Shown: positions 37,520 through 48,100, counted from the first letter of the stretch. The stretch is 64,000 nt of DNA from Leucobacter luti (GCF_019464495.1 NZ_CP080492.1:1984001-2048000); one strand, 5' to 3'. Translations and numbers: made by a program. Notes: generated by a model from the letters alone, not told the origin.

Positions 37520-38473
37520 TTAGACCGCGGCAAGCGCTGAGGCGTGCTCTTGCTCGCGTGCGGCCAGGTAATGCTCGGCATCAAGCGCCGCGATGGTGCC
37601 TGATGCTGCGGCAGTGATCGCCTGCCGGTAGCTCGGATCGGTGACGTCACCCGCCGCGAAGACACCGGCCACCGAGGTGCGCGCGCTCCGGCCCTCGACG
37701 GCAATCGTGCCCTCCGCCGTGAGATCCAGCTTGCCGTGCACGAGGTGCGTGCGCGGATCGTTGCCAATCGCGACGAACAGGCCCTCGAGGGGAAGCTCGC
37801 GCTCACTTCCGTCCACGGTGTTGCGCAGGGTCACGCCGGTGACTTCCGTTTCGCCGTGAATGGCGGTGACTTCGGAGTCCCACACAAACTCGATCTTTTC
37901 ATTGTCGAACGCTCGCTGCTGCATGATCTTCGATGCCTTGAGCTCATTGCGGCGGTGGATCACGTACACCTTGGAAGCGAAGCGGGTGAGGAACGTTGCC
38001 TCCTCCATGGCTGAATCGCCGCCGCCGACAACGGCGATCGTCTTCTCACGGAAGAAGAACCCGTCGCAGGTCGCGCACCACGAGACGCCATGGCCGGACA
38101 AGCGATCCTCGTCGGCCAAGCCGATCTTGCGGTAGGCGGAGCCTGTCGCGTAAATCACGGTCTGTGCTTCGTGCACAGATCCGTCGCCCGCGGTGACACG
38201 CTTGACGTCGCCGGAGAAGTCGACCTCGGTGATGTCGTCATACACGACTTCGGTGCCGAAGCGCTCAGCCTGCTCCTGCATCCGCTGCATGAGCTCTGGG
38301 CCCTGGATGCCCTCGGGGAAGCCGGGGAAATTCTCGACCTCGGTGGTGTTCATCAGCTCGCCGCCAATGCCGATCGAGCTCGCGAACAGGAGCGGTTTCA
38401 GCCCCGCGCGCGCCGCATAGATGGCTGCGGTGAAGCCGGCCGGGCCGGAACCGATGATGATGATCTGCTGCAT
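37520..38473 (-). CDS. trxB: Thioredoxin-disulfide reductase
   Basis: 317-residue flavoenzyme reducing TrxA with NADPH. FAD-binding GSGPAGFTAAIYAAR near the N terminus, redox Cys pair in WCATCDG (about 135-138), NADPH motif GGGDSAMEEA, and C-terminal GVFAAGDV. The ATG at 38473 has GAGGAG 6 nt before it, better than the upstream ATG at 38491. It lies 75 nt after the DUF6049 gene, where many actinobacteria carry murJ. Confidence 0.96.
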   Translation of the reverse strand: MQQIIIIGSGPAGFTAAIYAARAGLKPLLFASSIGIGGELMNTTEVENFPGFPEGIQGPELMQRMQEQAERFGTEVVYDDITEVDFSGDVKRVTAGDGSVHEAQTVIYATGSAYRKIGLADEDRLSGHGVSWCATCDGFFFREKTIAVVGGGDSAMEEATFLTRFASKVYVIHRRNELKASKIMQQRAFDNEKIEFVWDSEVTAIHGETEVTGVTLRNTVDGSERELPLEGLFVAIGNDPRTHLVHGKLDLTAEGTIAVEGRSARTSVAGVFAAGDVTDPSYRQAITAAASGTIAALDAEHYLAAREQEHASALAAV

Positions 38474-38547
38474 GAGGCTCCTCGCACGCATCGCTTGTGG
38501 TGCGGCCTGCGGGCCGCTCGGTGGGTATAACCCATCCTAGGTGCGTG

Positions 38548-40952
38548 CTATTCCTGGTGGGCAGCTGTCTGTCCAGCTTCGCTACTGCGCTTCCTGCGCA
38601 GGCTCCGCCAGATACCGAACCCGAGCAGCAGTGCGGCAAGACTCCCGAGGGTCCACAGGCCGATGGTCTCAACGACACTGCGGATCGAGATCGACAGCGT
38701 TCCGGTGAACACCGTCGGATCTCCCGTCGCCGCCGAAACACTCACGACGAGGCCGGACTCTCCTGAGGAGACGCGGCTGTGCACGGGAACGAGAATCCGC
38801 TGGTTCGCCTCGGCTGGCACCGTGATGTCAGGGAAATCTCGTTCGGGGAGGGAAAGCGCGGCGGACGACGGGTCAACGCGAACGCTCACGAGGGCATCGA
38901 ACGGAAGCGAATTGTGGAGCTGAACGGGCACTCTCGTGGAGGTGCCGACAAGCTGGGTGTGCTCGGTGCTGAGAGCGCGGACGCCCTCGAGCAACTCGGC
39001 GTCGCGCTCCCGGTAGTGTGCTGCGACCGCCGCAAACTCATCCTCAGGCTCGGCGAAGCGTGTGGCGAACAATTCGAGCAGCCGGGTGCGCTGATAGCCG
39101 CTGAGGTACTCGGGATGGACGAGCACCGCGCCGAGCTCATTGACGGAGGTCTCCCTGCCAGCAGCCGTGCGCAAGAGTTCGCGCCGCTCTTCGAGCGTAT
39201 CGCCGGCACGCAGAGACGCCTTCCCTTCGGGCAGCGCGGCCACCGTCGAGCTCGAAACCCAATTGAAGGTGCCAATTTTTGTGAGCAGTGCGCTCGGATC
39301 CTCTGCGTCGCCGAGTGCGCCGCGATCGAGGCCGACAAGCACCCCAGACGAATTGGACTGCGCAGCAAGGGCGAGCATCGCACCCAATCTGGCCGTGCCC
39401 GCATTCCGGTCGGCGGATGTCGCACCCCCGATCGCTGTGCGCGCGGCGTCGCCGAGTGCCGCATCCGTAATGAGTGCGGAGGTGGCGCCGACGGAGGCGC
39501 GCGGTGTGTCATTCCCGGAGACATTGCTGGAGTCGAGCACGACGGTGCGGATGCCACTTGACTCAAGCAGCGAGAGCGTTGCCTGATCCACCGCCCCCTC
39601 GGCTGGCCAGGCAGCTGCGATTGTTGTTGGCCACGCCAGCAGTTCGGCGAGTGTCGGCAGCGCCGTGGGCTCTGGCCCGGGATCGTTGCCATCCTCAGTG
39701 GGCGCAGGATCAGTGGGCACAGCTTCCGTAGCGGCGGAATCGAGGTCGGGCTGATCCTCGTTGGCCGCATCCTGCGGGGTCTGCTCACGGGGCTCTGTGC
39801 CGCTCACTGAGTCACTGTCGGCTGCCGGGAAGACGCCGAACCGTGAGACGAAGTCGAGACTCGACGGGGCAAGCAATTTGGAGTATCCGAGCGCGGCCTG
39901 TGCGGCTGGGTCTGCGTCGGCGAACTGCAGCATGAACGTCGGCAAGCTCAGTGCCGACATGCGCTCAAGCAGGGCGCGAGCGTTCTCCGGCGCTTCCTCC
40001 CCGTACGCACGGATCCCCGCGACGATGCGCGGATCGATCGCGAGCGTGGCCTGCCGGATCCTCGCTTCTGTGAGCAAGGCATCCCACTTGGGAGCGAGCT
40101 CTTCGAGTTGTCGCCTGGTAGGAAGCGTCCGGATATCAGAGGGCAGCACGAGCGGCACAATCAGACCGAGCGAGACGATCGGCGTCGGTGCGTTTGCTCC
40201 CGAGCCGGGCGGTGCCCCAGGAGTTCCCAATTCCGTGACCAGCTGGGTGAGCCCGGTCAGTACCCCTGAACCCGGATCGGCGGTGTCCGCGGCATCGCTC
40301 GGGTCGGCATCGCTCTGGTCGGCATCGCTCGAGTCGGCATCGCTCGGGTCGACTGCGGAGGCGGTGTCGGCCTTCTGCGCTGCGCCCGAAGCTGCGTCAG
40401 CGGTGCCGGCCTCCGCGGTGTTCGCAGCACCAGCGGCGCCTTCGGCTGGGTCCTGCTTCTCATCCTGAGTGGTGTCGGGATCCGGATCAGGCGTGTAGCT
40501 CGCCTGAACCGAGTGCACCCCGAACGCGGCATTCGTTCCGAGCGGGATATCGTCGCGCGGCACCGTGAGCGTTGCCGTGCGATCCTCCCCTGCTGCAACG
40601 GCGCCGATACTCGCCTCTGCGATGAGGGGGAGGTCACCGGCAGAATCGTGTCGAGTTGCTCCGCATCCGCGAGCTGCGCGGATCCGAAACGCAGTTGCAG
40701 CCGGCCAGCGGGGAGCTCCTCCGTGCCAGGGTTCCGCAAAAGAACATCGAAGCGCAGCTCGGCAGTGTCGGCGCGAATGACCGGATCCCGCGGTGACACG
40801 ACGAGGGAAGCCGGATCCGAAGCCGACTCCTCCGAGCTGTCTGCCGCTCGTGCAGCGGTGACCGGCGCCGACGTGGCGGCCAGGCTGCCCGCGACAAGGC
40901 CGACCGCGAGCACGGCAGCCGGAAGTGCGCGGATCCGAGAAGGGAAAGCCAT
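38548..40952 (-). pseudogene. DUF6049-type secreted/membrane protein, one apparent frameshift
   Basis: Large envelope protein, about 801 residues if one base is restored. The N terminus has a signal peptide (ALPAAVLAVGLVAGSLAATSAP), the middle holds repeated beta-rich modules, and one C-terminal transmembrane helix (LGSLAALLLGFGIW) is followed by an Arg/Lys-rich tail. Resembles mycobacterial Rv3909 and occupies its place beside pcnA; function unknown. The frame breaks near 40634-40641: one G added in CCGGTGACC joins ...LDTILP to GDLPLIAEASIGA. An Asp/Ser-rich insert with a 15-bp repeat lies at 40293-40352. Start at 40952 follows a -10 element by 7 nt. Confidence 0.8.
40293..40352. repeat. 15-bp tandem repeat in the DUF6049 gene
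   Basis: Four copies of a GCATCGCTCGGGTCG-like unit encoding (D/Q)(P/S)SDA-type residues (SDADSSDADQSDADPSDA) in a disordered linker. In-frame length, so copy change would not break the gene. Confidence 0.8.
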
Positions 40953-40959
40953 GAGCATC

Positions 40960-40965
40960 AGTCTA
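40960..40965 (-). promoter_or_regulatory. -10 element for the DUF6049 gene (leaderless)
   Basis: TAGACT on the minus strand, 7 nt before the ATG at 40952. Divergent from the pcnA element 29 nt away. Confidence 0.5.
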
Positions 40966-40993
40966 TGGACCGGCTCTGTGATCAGGGTCCAGG

Positions 40994-40999
40994 TACCCT
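40994..40999 (+). promoter_or_regulatory. -10 element for pcnA (leaderless)
   Basis: TACCCT followed by 6 nt and the ATG at 41006. Confidence 0.5.
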
Positions 41000-41005
41000 T
41001 ATGGG

Positions 41006-42511
41006 ATGCCCTCACTCGTCGATTCCATGGCCGCCATGCGCGCCATCGCCGCTTCTGCGCCCGTCGCGACGCTCGCCGAGGCCTTCGCTGCGCGCGGGCA
41101 CGAGTTCGCGCTCGTCGGTGGCCCCGTCCGCGACGCACTGCTCGGCCGAGCCGTGACCGACCTCGACTTCACCACTTCAGCGCTGCCGGATGAGACGCGC
41201 GCGATTCTTGATGACCTGTCAGCGAGCGTCTGGGATGTTGGTCGCGACTTCGGAACGATTGCCGCACGCGTGCAGGGGGAGACGGTCGAGATCACGACGT
41301 ACCGCGCGGAGATCTATCGCGACGATTCACGCAAGCCGACGGTGAGCTACGGTGACACGATCGAAGGCGATCTCGTGCGTCGTGACTTCACGATCAACGC
41401 GCTGGCGCTCATGCTCCCGGAACTTCGGCTGGTTGACGTCTCAGGCGGGCTCGAAGACTTGGTGGCTGGCCGGATCCATACCCCGGGCGCCCCTGCGGCC
41501 TCCTTCACCGACGACCCGCTGCGCATGCTGCGTGCCGCACGCTTCGCTGCTCAACTGGGCTTCGAAGTGTCTGCTGAGACGCAGGAGGCCATGGTGCAGT
41601 TCGCTGAGCGACTCGACATCATTTCCGCTGAGCGGATCAGGGACGAACTCGTGAAACTTCTGAGCTCGACCGACCCAGTGCCAGGCATCCGTCTGCTGGT
41701 CGACACTGGCCTTGCCGAGCGGTTCCTGCCGGAACTGACCGCGCTCCAAGCCACACAGGACGATCACGGCAGGCACAAGGATGTGTACGAGCACAGCCTC
41801 ACAGTGCTGCGCCAGGCGATCGCGCTCGAAACGGAGCGCCGTGGAGCACACACCACCGCACCTGATGTGGTGCTCCGCCTCGCGGCGCTGTTGCACGATA
41901 TCGGCAAGCCCGCCACCCGTCGATTCGAGCGCGGCGGCGTCACGTTCCACCACCATGACGTGGTGGGGGCGAAGCTCGCGAAGAAGCGGCTGCGCGAGCT
42001 CCGCTTCGACAACGACACCGTGAAACGAGTAGCGCGCCTGGTTGAACTGCACCTGCGCTTCTTCGGATACAGCGATCAACCGTGGACGGACTCTGCGGTG
42101 CGGCGCTATGTGCGCGATGCCGGTGACGAACTCGCGCAATTGCACATTCTCACGCGCGCCGATGTGACGACCCGCAACCGGCGCAAGGCGGAACGACTCG
42201 ATCACGCCTACGACGACATTGAGCGCCGGATCGACGAACTCGCGGCAGCCGAGGAGCTTGCCGCGGTGCGGCCCGAGCTCGATGGCGCGCAGATCATGTC
42301 AATTCTTGGCATTGCGCCGGGGCCGCTCGTGGGCCGGGCGTATAAGCACATGCTCGATGTGCGGTTGGACGAGGGACCGATCGGGCCGGAGGCCGCGGAG
42401 GAGCGATTGCGCGCGTGGTATGCCGAACTGGAAGCGGACGAGGCATCCGAGCCGAGAGGTGCTGCAGGGCGTGCACCGGCCGCGGGGGCTGAGCCGGCGG
42501 CGGCCTCGTGA
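41006..42511 (+). CDS. pcnA: CCA tRNA nucleotidyltransferase
   Basis: 501 residues. Class II nucleotidyltransferase head with GGPVRD (Gly38, Arg42, Asp43) and DLD (Asp52, Asp54), an RNA-binding neck, and a C-terminal HD domain (LLHDIGKP, His297-Asp298). Adds or repairs CCA ends, needed here because two of the three tRNA genes in the window lack encoded CCA. Intact, unlike its neighbours. Stop overlaps a GTG of the next frame. Confidence 0.95.
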   Translation: MPSLVDSMAAMRAIAASAPVATLAEAFAARGHEFALVGGPVRDALLGRAVTDLDFTTSALPDETRAILDDLSASVWDVGRDFGTIAARVQGETVEITTYRAEIYRDDSRKPTVSYGDTIEGDLVRRDFTINALALMLPELRLVDVSGGLEDLVAGRIHTPGAPAASFTDDPLRMLRAARFAAQLGFEVSAETQEAMVQFAERLDIISAERIRDELVKLLSSTDPVPGIRLLVDTGLAERFLPELTALQATQDDHGRHKDVYEHSLTVLRQAIALETERRGAHTTAPDVVLRLAALLHDIGKPATRRFERGGVTFHHHDVVGAKLAKKRLRELRFDNDTVKRVARLVELHLRFFGYSDQPWTDSAVRRYVRDAGDELAQLHILTRADVTTRNRRKAERLDHAYDDIERRIDELAAAEELAAVRPELDGAQIMSILGIAPGPLVGRAYKHMLDVRLDEGPIGPEAAEERLRAWYAELEADEASEPRGAAGRAPAAGAEPAAAS

Positions 42512-42555
42512 GCGGCGACGGCACTGTGGCGGAGACGGAATTGAAGGAGAACGAC

Positions 42556-43355
42556 ATGCAGGATCCAGCACAGTGGTTCGGCGGAGCGCCACGGGTGATG
42601 TTCGTGCACGCGCACCCCGATGACGAATCGATCAGCACCGGTGGAACACTTGCCGCCTTGGCGAGCGCTGGGCGCGAACCCCTGCTCGTGACCCTCACCC
42701 GCGGAGAGCGCGGTGAGGTGGTGCCAGGCCCCTTCGCGCACCTCGCAGGCACTGACGCACTGGCCCCCACCGCCAGGCGGAGCTCGCGGCGGCCCTATTT
42801 ATGCTCGGAGTGGAGCGCCACGCGTTCCTCGGCGTTGAGCCGGCGCGCGCTGAGGGCCTCACCCCGGTGATTTACGAGGACTCTGGCATGGTGTGGGGCG
42901 CCGATGGCCGCGCCGAGGCGGCTGCGGACGCTACCGCCGACGCGCTGACGCGTGCGCCCGCCGTCGAAGCGCTCAACGATCTGCTCGCCGCAGCGCATGG
43001 TGCAGGTGCGCGTGCCGTGGTCAGCTATGACTCCGGTGGTGGGTACGGTCACCCAGACCACGTGTTTGCACACCGTCTCGCGCGCGCTGTTGCCCACGCG
43101 CTCGGCCTCCCGTTCTGGGAAATTGTTTCGGATCCGAGTGCGCTGAACTCGGCCCAGGGCGATCCGGCCGTCGAGACGCACGATATTTCGCCGTGGTTCG
43201 ACCGCAAAGTCGCAGCACTTCGCTCCCACGTCACGCAGCTCACCGTTGAAGACGACGAAATGGTGCACGTTGGGGGCCAACGGCAGCGGATTGAGCGCAG
43301 TGAGGCATTCCGCTTGTGCCCCAGCCCAGCAGCCTCGAGTGAGCCAAGCGAGTAG
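42556..43355 (+). pseudogene. mshB: MshB-like GlcNAc-inositol deacetylase (PIG-L family), one apparent frameshift
   Basis: PIG-L/LmbE metal-dependent deacetylase, 266 residues once repaired; MshB removes acetate from GlcNAc-Ins in mycothiol synthesis. Zinc motif AHPDDE near residue 18 and YGHPDH with the other His ligands are present on either side of the break. At 42764-42768 five C residues are found where six give [14 protein letters not shown], the family continuation. ATG at 42556 follows AAGGAGA by 5-6 nt. Next to ino1 and mshA, which supports the assignment. Confidence 0.8.
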
Positions 43356-43358
43356 AGT
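43353..43358 (+). promoter_or_regulatory. Candidate -10 element for ino1
   Basis: TAGAGT overlapping the mshB stop codon, 47 nt before the ino1 ATG, which has its own AGGGG site. Confidence 0.4.
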
Positions 43359-43405
43359 GGGACGTCGGGCGCGCCGAGCGCCGGACTCGAAAACATAGGG
43401 GTGCA

Positions 43406-44479
43406 ATGAGTGTGAAGGTAGCCCTCGCGGGCGTTGGCAACTGCGTGAGTTCGCTCGTTCAGGGCGTCGAATACTACCGAGGGGCCGCCGACGACGAGCA
43501 GGTTCCCGGGCTCATGCACGTCCGTCTCGGCGGACACCATGTGTCTGACCTGGAATTTGTCGCCGCGTTCGAGGTAGACGCCGAGAAAGTCGGCCTCGAT
43601 CTCGGCCAGGCGATCTGGGCAGGGCACAACAACACGATCAAGTTCTCCGATGTGCCGGATCTCGGCATCACGGTGCAGCGCGGCCCCACACTTGATGGGC
43701 TTGGCGAGTTCTACCGTGACGCTGTGGAGGAATCGAGCGCAACGCCGGTGGATGTGGCACAGGTGCTGCGCGACTCCGGCGCAGATGTGCTCGCGTGCTA
43801 CCTTCCCGTCGGCAGCGACGACGCCGTGAAGTTTTACGCGCAGGCCGCGCTCGATGCGGGGGTGGCGTTTGTGAACGCTGTGCCGGTGTTTGTGGCGAGC
43901 GACCCCGAGTGGGCCGCGAAGTTTGTGGCTGCGGGGCTTCCCATCGTCGGTGACGATATCAAGAGCCAGGTGGGCGCAACGATCACGCACCGCGTGCTGG
44001 CACGCCTCATGGAGAGCCGTGGCGTGGCGCTGGATCACACCTACCAGCTCAACGTCGGCGGCAACATGGACTTTAAGAACATGCTGGAGCGCAGCCGGCT
44101 GAAGTCGAAGAAGATCTCGAAGACGCAGGCCGTGACCTCGAACCTTGATGTCAATCTCTCCGCAGACGATGTGCACATCGGCCCGAGCGACCACGTGCCG
44201 TGGCTCGAGGATCGCAAGTTTGCCTTTGTGCGGCTTGAAGGGCGCGGGTTCGGCGACGTGCCGATGAGCATCGAGTACAAGCTCGAGGTCTGGGACTCCC
44301 CCAACTCGGCCGGCACGATGATCGACGCGATCCGGGTTGCCGCTGTTGCGAAAGAGCGCGGCCTCGCCGGTCCGGTAGAAGCCGGCTCGGCTTACTTCAT
44401 GAAGTCGCCTCCGGTACAGATGCCGGACCATGCTGCGCGCGCTGCGCTGGAAAAGTTCCTGGCTGAGCCGAACGCGTAG
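43406..44479 (+). CDS. ino1: Inositol-3-phosphate synthase
   Basis: 357 residues. NAD-binding [12 protein letters not shown] at the N terminus and the family regions [16 protein letters not shown] and [13 protein letters not shown]. Converts glucose 6-phosphate to inositol 3-phosphate, the acceptor used by MshA. Intact and flanked by mshB and the mshA-like gene. Confidence 0.95.
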   Translation: MSVKVALAGVGNCVSSLVQGVEYYRGAADDEQVPGLMHVRLGGHHVSDLEFVAAFEVDAEKVGLDLGQAIWAGHNNTIKFSDVPDLGITVQRGPTLDGLGEFYRDAVEESSATPVDVAQVLRDSGADVLACYLPVGSDDAVKFYAQAALDAGVAFVNAVPVFVASDPEWAAKFVAAGLPIVGDDIKSQVGATITHRVLARLMESRGVALDHTYQLNVGGNMDFKNMLERSRLKSKKISKTQAVTSNLDVNLSADDVHIGPSDHVPWLEDRKFAFVRLEGRGFGDVPMSIEYKLEVWDSPNSAGTMIDAIRVAAVAKERGLAGPVEAGSAYFMKSPPVQMPDHAARAALEKFLAEPNA

Positions 44480-44492
44480 GCACTGTCAGGCG

Positions 44493-44545
44493 AAGCGGCA
44501 CCTAGCGGGGATTCGAGAGTTCTGGAGCCCCGAGAGGTGCCGCTT
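44493..44545 (+). terminator. ino1 terminator hairpin nested in the mshA 3' end
   Basis: 11-bp perfect stem (44493-44503 with 44535-44545) after the ino1 stop. It overlaps the last codons of the convergent mshA gene. Followed by TT only. Confidence 0.5.
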
Positions 44546-45729
44546 TGGCGGGGCGTGCACCGGAGTAGGCCTGTGCGAGCAGAGCGGCGTGGGCATCCCA
44601 GTTGTGGCTGAGGGCGTGTGCGCGGGCCTGCTCGCCGAGCCTGCTGCGCTGTGCGGGATCCCGCAGGAGCGCCCTCAGCGCGCTGGCCCAGGCTGCGGGA
44701 TCCCGCGTGGCGAGCCGCAGTTCGGCGCCGCTCGGCGCCGCAGCCTCCAACAGGCCGGTGTGCGCAGCGATGATCGTCGGCACGCCGCACGCTGCAGCTT
44801 CGAGTGCGACGAGGCCGAACGATTCGGAGTGTGAGGGCACGAGCACCACACTGCTTTCGGCGAGGAGCCGCGCCGCCGCCACGCGATCCTGCGCTGGCAG
44901 GAACGTGACCTGCGCCGCAATCCCCGTGCGATGCGCGAGCTCGCGCAGTTCGGCGGCGTAACCTTCAGCCCCGGAGTCGGCTCCCCCGCGATGACGAGCT
45001 CGCAGCTCCGCCAGAGCTCGGGATCGGCGTGCGCAAGCCGTGCGGCAGCGGCGATGGCGAGGTCCTGCCCCTTGAGTGGCTGCACACGTCCGAGCACCGT
45101 GATCCGGAGCCGCCTCGGTGTTTCACGGGAAACACTCACTGGCCGAAACAGTTCGGTGTCAACGCCAGGGTGCACGATCGTTGCGGGATGAGTCGGTTCG
45201 CCGTAGCCGGAGGTGATGGCCGCCAGTTCACTGCGACTGCAAGCGATCACGTGTGCCCCGCGAGTGAGCGCGCGCTCCCCCGCGAGCCGCAATTCGGGCT
45301 CCGGCTGATCGCCAGGCGCAAGTCGCAGATTCTTCTGGTCAGCGACGGTGTGCATGGTGATTGCTGGGATGACGCGATTGGCCGCTGCGAGTGGGAGCGC
45401 TGCGAGCCCGCTCAGCCAGTAGTGCGCGTGTATTGCGTCGAAGCTGCCCTGCTCCGCGAGTGCGGAGGCAAACTCCGGCACCGCAGCCGGAAGCTCCCCT
45501 TGCCGAGCTCTGCTGGCCCCGCGATGAGCGCCGTGACTCGCGCGCCGTGCCCGAGCGGGCTCGTACCCGCGGGCGTGGTCTCGTCCGCCCGTGTAAACAC
45601 GGTGACGTTGTGCCCTGCCCTGGCGAGCGCCCGGGCAGCTGACGCCACCACGACGTTCATGCCGCCAGCATCCCCGCTCCCGGGAACTGCCGCGGGTGAC
45701 GTGTGCATGGAGATGAGCGCGATCCGCAT
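44502..45729 (-). pseudogene. mshA: MshA-like glycosyltransferase (GT4), two apparent frameshifts
   Basis: Reads as 409 residues if two bases are restored. MshA joins GlcNAc to inositol 3-phosphate. Visible parts: N-terminal [12 protein letters not shown] with [21 protein letters not shown] in the middle, GRVQPLKGQ, and C-terminal SHSESFGLVALEAAACGVP with the family EX7E Glu residues. Breaks: C run at 45496-45499 (one G short in AAGGGGAG) and C run at 44983-44987 (five instead of six). It carries a parS-like sequence at 45119. ATG lies 7 nt after TAGGCT. Confidence 0.8.
45119..45134. other. parS-like site in mshA (one mismatch)
   Basis: TGTTTCACGGGAAACA, one change from the 16-bp parS consensus, at the central TG step. 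About 9.6 kb beyond parB. Confidence 0.45.
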
Positions 45730-45736
45730 GAGTGTC

Positions 45737-45742
45737 AGCCTA
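45737..45742 (-). promoter_or_regulatory. -10 element for mshA (leaderless)
   Basis: TAGGCT on the minus strand, 7 nt before the ATG at 45729. Confidence 0.5.
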
Positions 45743-45819
45743 TGGTGCGACGCAGACGCAGCTGATCCGGCGGCCTCGTGCCGTCACTTCTCCCCCTCCC
45801 GCAGATCGCGGCCACTCGC

Positions 45820-45825
45820 TACACT
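45820..45825 (+). promoter_or_regulatory. Candidate -10 element for the FAD dehydrogenase
   Basis: TACACT, 44 nt before an ATG that has AAAGGAG at a proper distance. No clear -35. Confidence 0.35.
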
Positions 45826-45869
45826 CGGGGGCACACGCGGGGATTCCTCGCCTGGCGCAAAGGAGCGGC

Positions 45870-47526
45870 ATGCCCACAGGACACGCAATCGTGGTCGGTG
45901 CCGGCCTCGCGGGGCTCGTTGCCGCGGCCGAGCTGCTCGACGCTGGCCAGCGCGTCACCGTCCTGGACCAGGAGAGCGAGGCGAACCTCGGCGGGCAGGC
46001 CTGGTGGTCGTTCGGCGGGCTGTTCCTCATCGACTCCCCGAGCAGCGCCGACTCCGCGTGCACGACTCTCGCGAACGTGCAGGACGCGACTGGATGGACG
46101 CTGCGGCGTTCGACCGTGAGGAAGACGCGCTCCCCGGCAGTGGGCCGAGGCCTATCTGGACTTCGCGGCAGGCGAAAAGCGCGCGTGGCTGCGCGAACGT
46201 GGCATTGGGTTCTTCCCGGTCGTCGGCTGGGCAGAGCGAGCGCGCAACAGCGTGCCACGGTTTCACATCGTGTGGGGCACCGGCCCCGCAATTCTCGCGC
46301 CATTCATTGCGCGTCTGCGACGCGGAATCGCTGAAGGCCGTGCCGCGTACGTGCCACGGCACCGGGTGACCGAGCTCGTGGTGACAGACGGCGGCGTTAC
46401 AGGAGTGCGCGGTGAGCGGCTCCGCGAGGACAGTGCGGCGCGGGGCAAATCGTCGTCGCGAGAGGTGATCGGCGACTTCGAGCTCGCTGCCGACGCAGTG
46501 CTGGTGAGCTCGGGCGGGATCGGGGGAATCACGAGCTCGTGCGGGAACGCTGGCCCGCGCGACTCGGCGCTCCCCGGCCGAGATGCTCGCTGGCGTGCCG
46601 GCTCACGTCGACGGTCTCATGCTGGGCATCGCCGAACGCGCGGGTGCGCGCCTCATCAACGGCGACCGGATGTGGCACTACACCGAGGGCATCGCAAATC
46701 ATTCGCCAGTGTGGCCGGCGCACGGGATTCGGATCCTGCCAGGCCCCTCCTCGCTGTGGCTCGATGCGAGCGGGCACCGTCTACCGGCCCCGCACTATCC
46801 CGGATTCGACACGCTCGACACCCTGACACGGCTGCGCGCGACCGGGCACGATCACTCCTGGTTCGTGACCACGGAGCGGATCGCGGGTACCGAGTTCGCA
46901 CTCTCAGGGAGCGAGCAGAACCCAGATCTCACCGGGAAATCGCTGCGGCTACTCCGTGACCGGCTCGGATCAGGAGCCCCAGCACCCGTCCAAGCATTTC
47001 TCGACCGCGGCGCAGACTTCGTGGTCGCCGATTCGCTCGACCAGCTGATCGACGGCATGCAGATGAAATCCCCCGTACCGCTGGATCGCAGCGCCATTCA
47101 TGCCGCGGTGAACGAACGAGATCGGGGGTTCCGCGGATCCGGCCCTCTGCCCCACGCTCGCGCGGGTGCCACCGGAATCGTGAGCGATGCGCAGTTGGAC
47201 CGCGTGCGTGTGGCCCGGAACTACCTCGGCGACAAGCTCGTGCGCGTCGCGGCACCCCACGCGCTCACCGATTCCCAAGCCGGTCCCCTCGTCGCGGTGA
47301 AACTGCATCTGCTGACGCGAAAGAGCCTCGGTGGGCTGCACACCGATCTGTCCGGACGGGTGCTCGGGCCGCACGGGACGGCGGTGCCCGGACTCTTCGC
47401 GGCTGGGGAGGCCGCCGGATTCGGGGTGGCGGGGTGCACGGGTACCGGGCGCTCGAGGGCACATTCCTCGGGGGCTGCCTGTTTACCGGGCGCACCGCAG
47501 GCCGAGCTATGGCGGCAGCGCTCTAG
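45870..47526 (+). pseudogene. FAD-binding dehydrogenase (ketosteroid-dehydrogenase-like), five apparent frameshifts
   Basis: The order of segments matches one flavoprotein of 553 residues: FAD-binding GAGLAGLVAAAEL, NLGGQAWWSFGG, FAAGEKRAWLRERG, NSVPRFHIVWGTGP, AGVPAHVDG, GDRMWHYTEGI, SLWLDASGHRLPAP, FALSGSEQNPDLTGK and the C-terminal FAAGEAAGFG. Five single-base losses are needed: C runs at 46036-46039, 46132-46135 and 46572-46575, G runs at 46522-46526 and 47423-47426. Restoring one base in each gives an unbroken frame to TAG at 47524. Probably an intact oxidoreductase in the real genome; a dead gene is the alternative. Reaction and substrate unknown. AAAGGAG lies upstream of the ATG. Confidence 0.75.
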
Positions 47527-47737
47527 CCGGGCGACGGTCAGGGGTGCGCATTCACGCCGTGTGAGCGATCTCACCCCTCGGCTGTGGATCTCTCCCCGCG
47601 CTGCGGCCGGAAGAGTGATAAGCTTTCCAGGTTGTCTGTGTGCGGCGTAATCTTCGCTCGCCCACTGGCACGATGCAATAACACCCTCCTGCCACAGAAA
47701 TCCTGTGGCCGTGAAGTCCGAAGGAGGTGGGTCAGTA

Positions 47738-48097
47738 ATGCATCCGTATGAACTCATGGTGATCCTCGATCCGGGTATCGACGAGCGCACCGTGGCTCCC
47801 AGCATGGAGAAGTTCCTCGGCGTCATCCGCACAGCGGGCGGCGAGATCGAGAACGTCGACATCTGGGGCAAGCGCCGTCTTGCTTACGAGATCAACAAGC
47901 AGTCAGAGGGCATCTACGTCGTGGTGAACTTCACCGCGTCGCACGAAGCCACCGCTGAGCTTGATCGTCAGCTTGGTCTCTCCGAGGCAGTGCTCCGCAC
48001 CAAGGTGCTGCGCTCCGACGAGCTCATCGCCCAGCGCGCAGCGCAGGCGAAGCACGAGCAGGCGAAGGCGGCTCGTGCCGCGAAGGTGAGCGCCTAG
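47738..48097 (+). CDS. rpsF: 30S ribosomal protein S6
   Basis: 119 residues, starts [13 protein letters not shown] and has the typical [17 protein letters not shown]; extended Ala/Lys/Gln-rich tail. First gene of the rpsF-ssb-rpsR-rplI operon. AAGGAGGTG at 47721 sets the start at 47738 and rules out the longer frame. Confidence 0.96.
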   Translation: MHPYELMVILDPGIDERTVAPSMEKFLGVIRTAGGEIENVDIWGKRRLAYEINKQSEGIYVVVNFTASHEATAELDRQLGLSEAVLRTKVLRSDELIAQRAAQAKHEQAKAARAAKVSA

Positions 48098-48100
48098 CTC

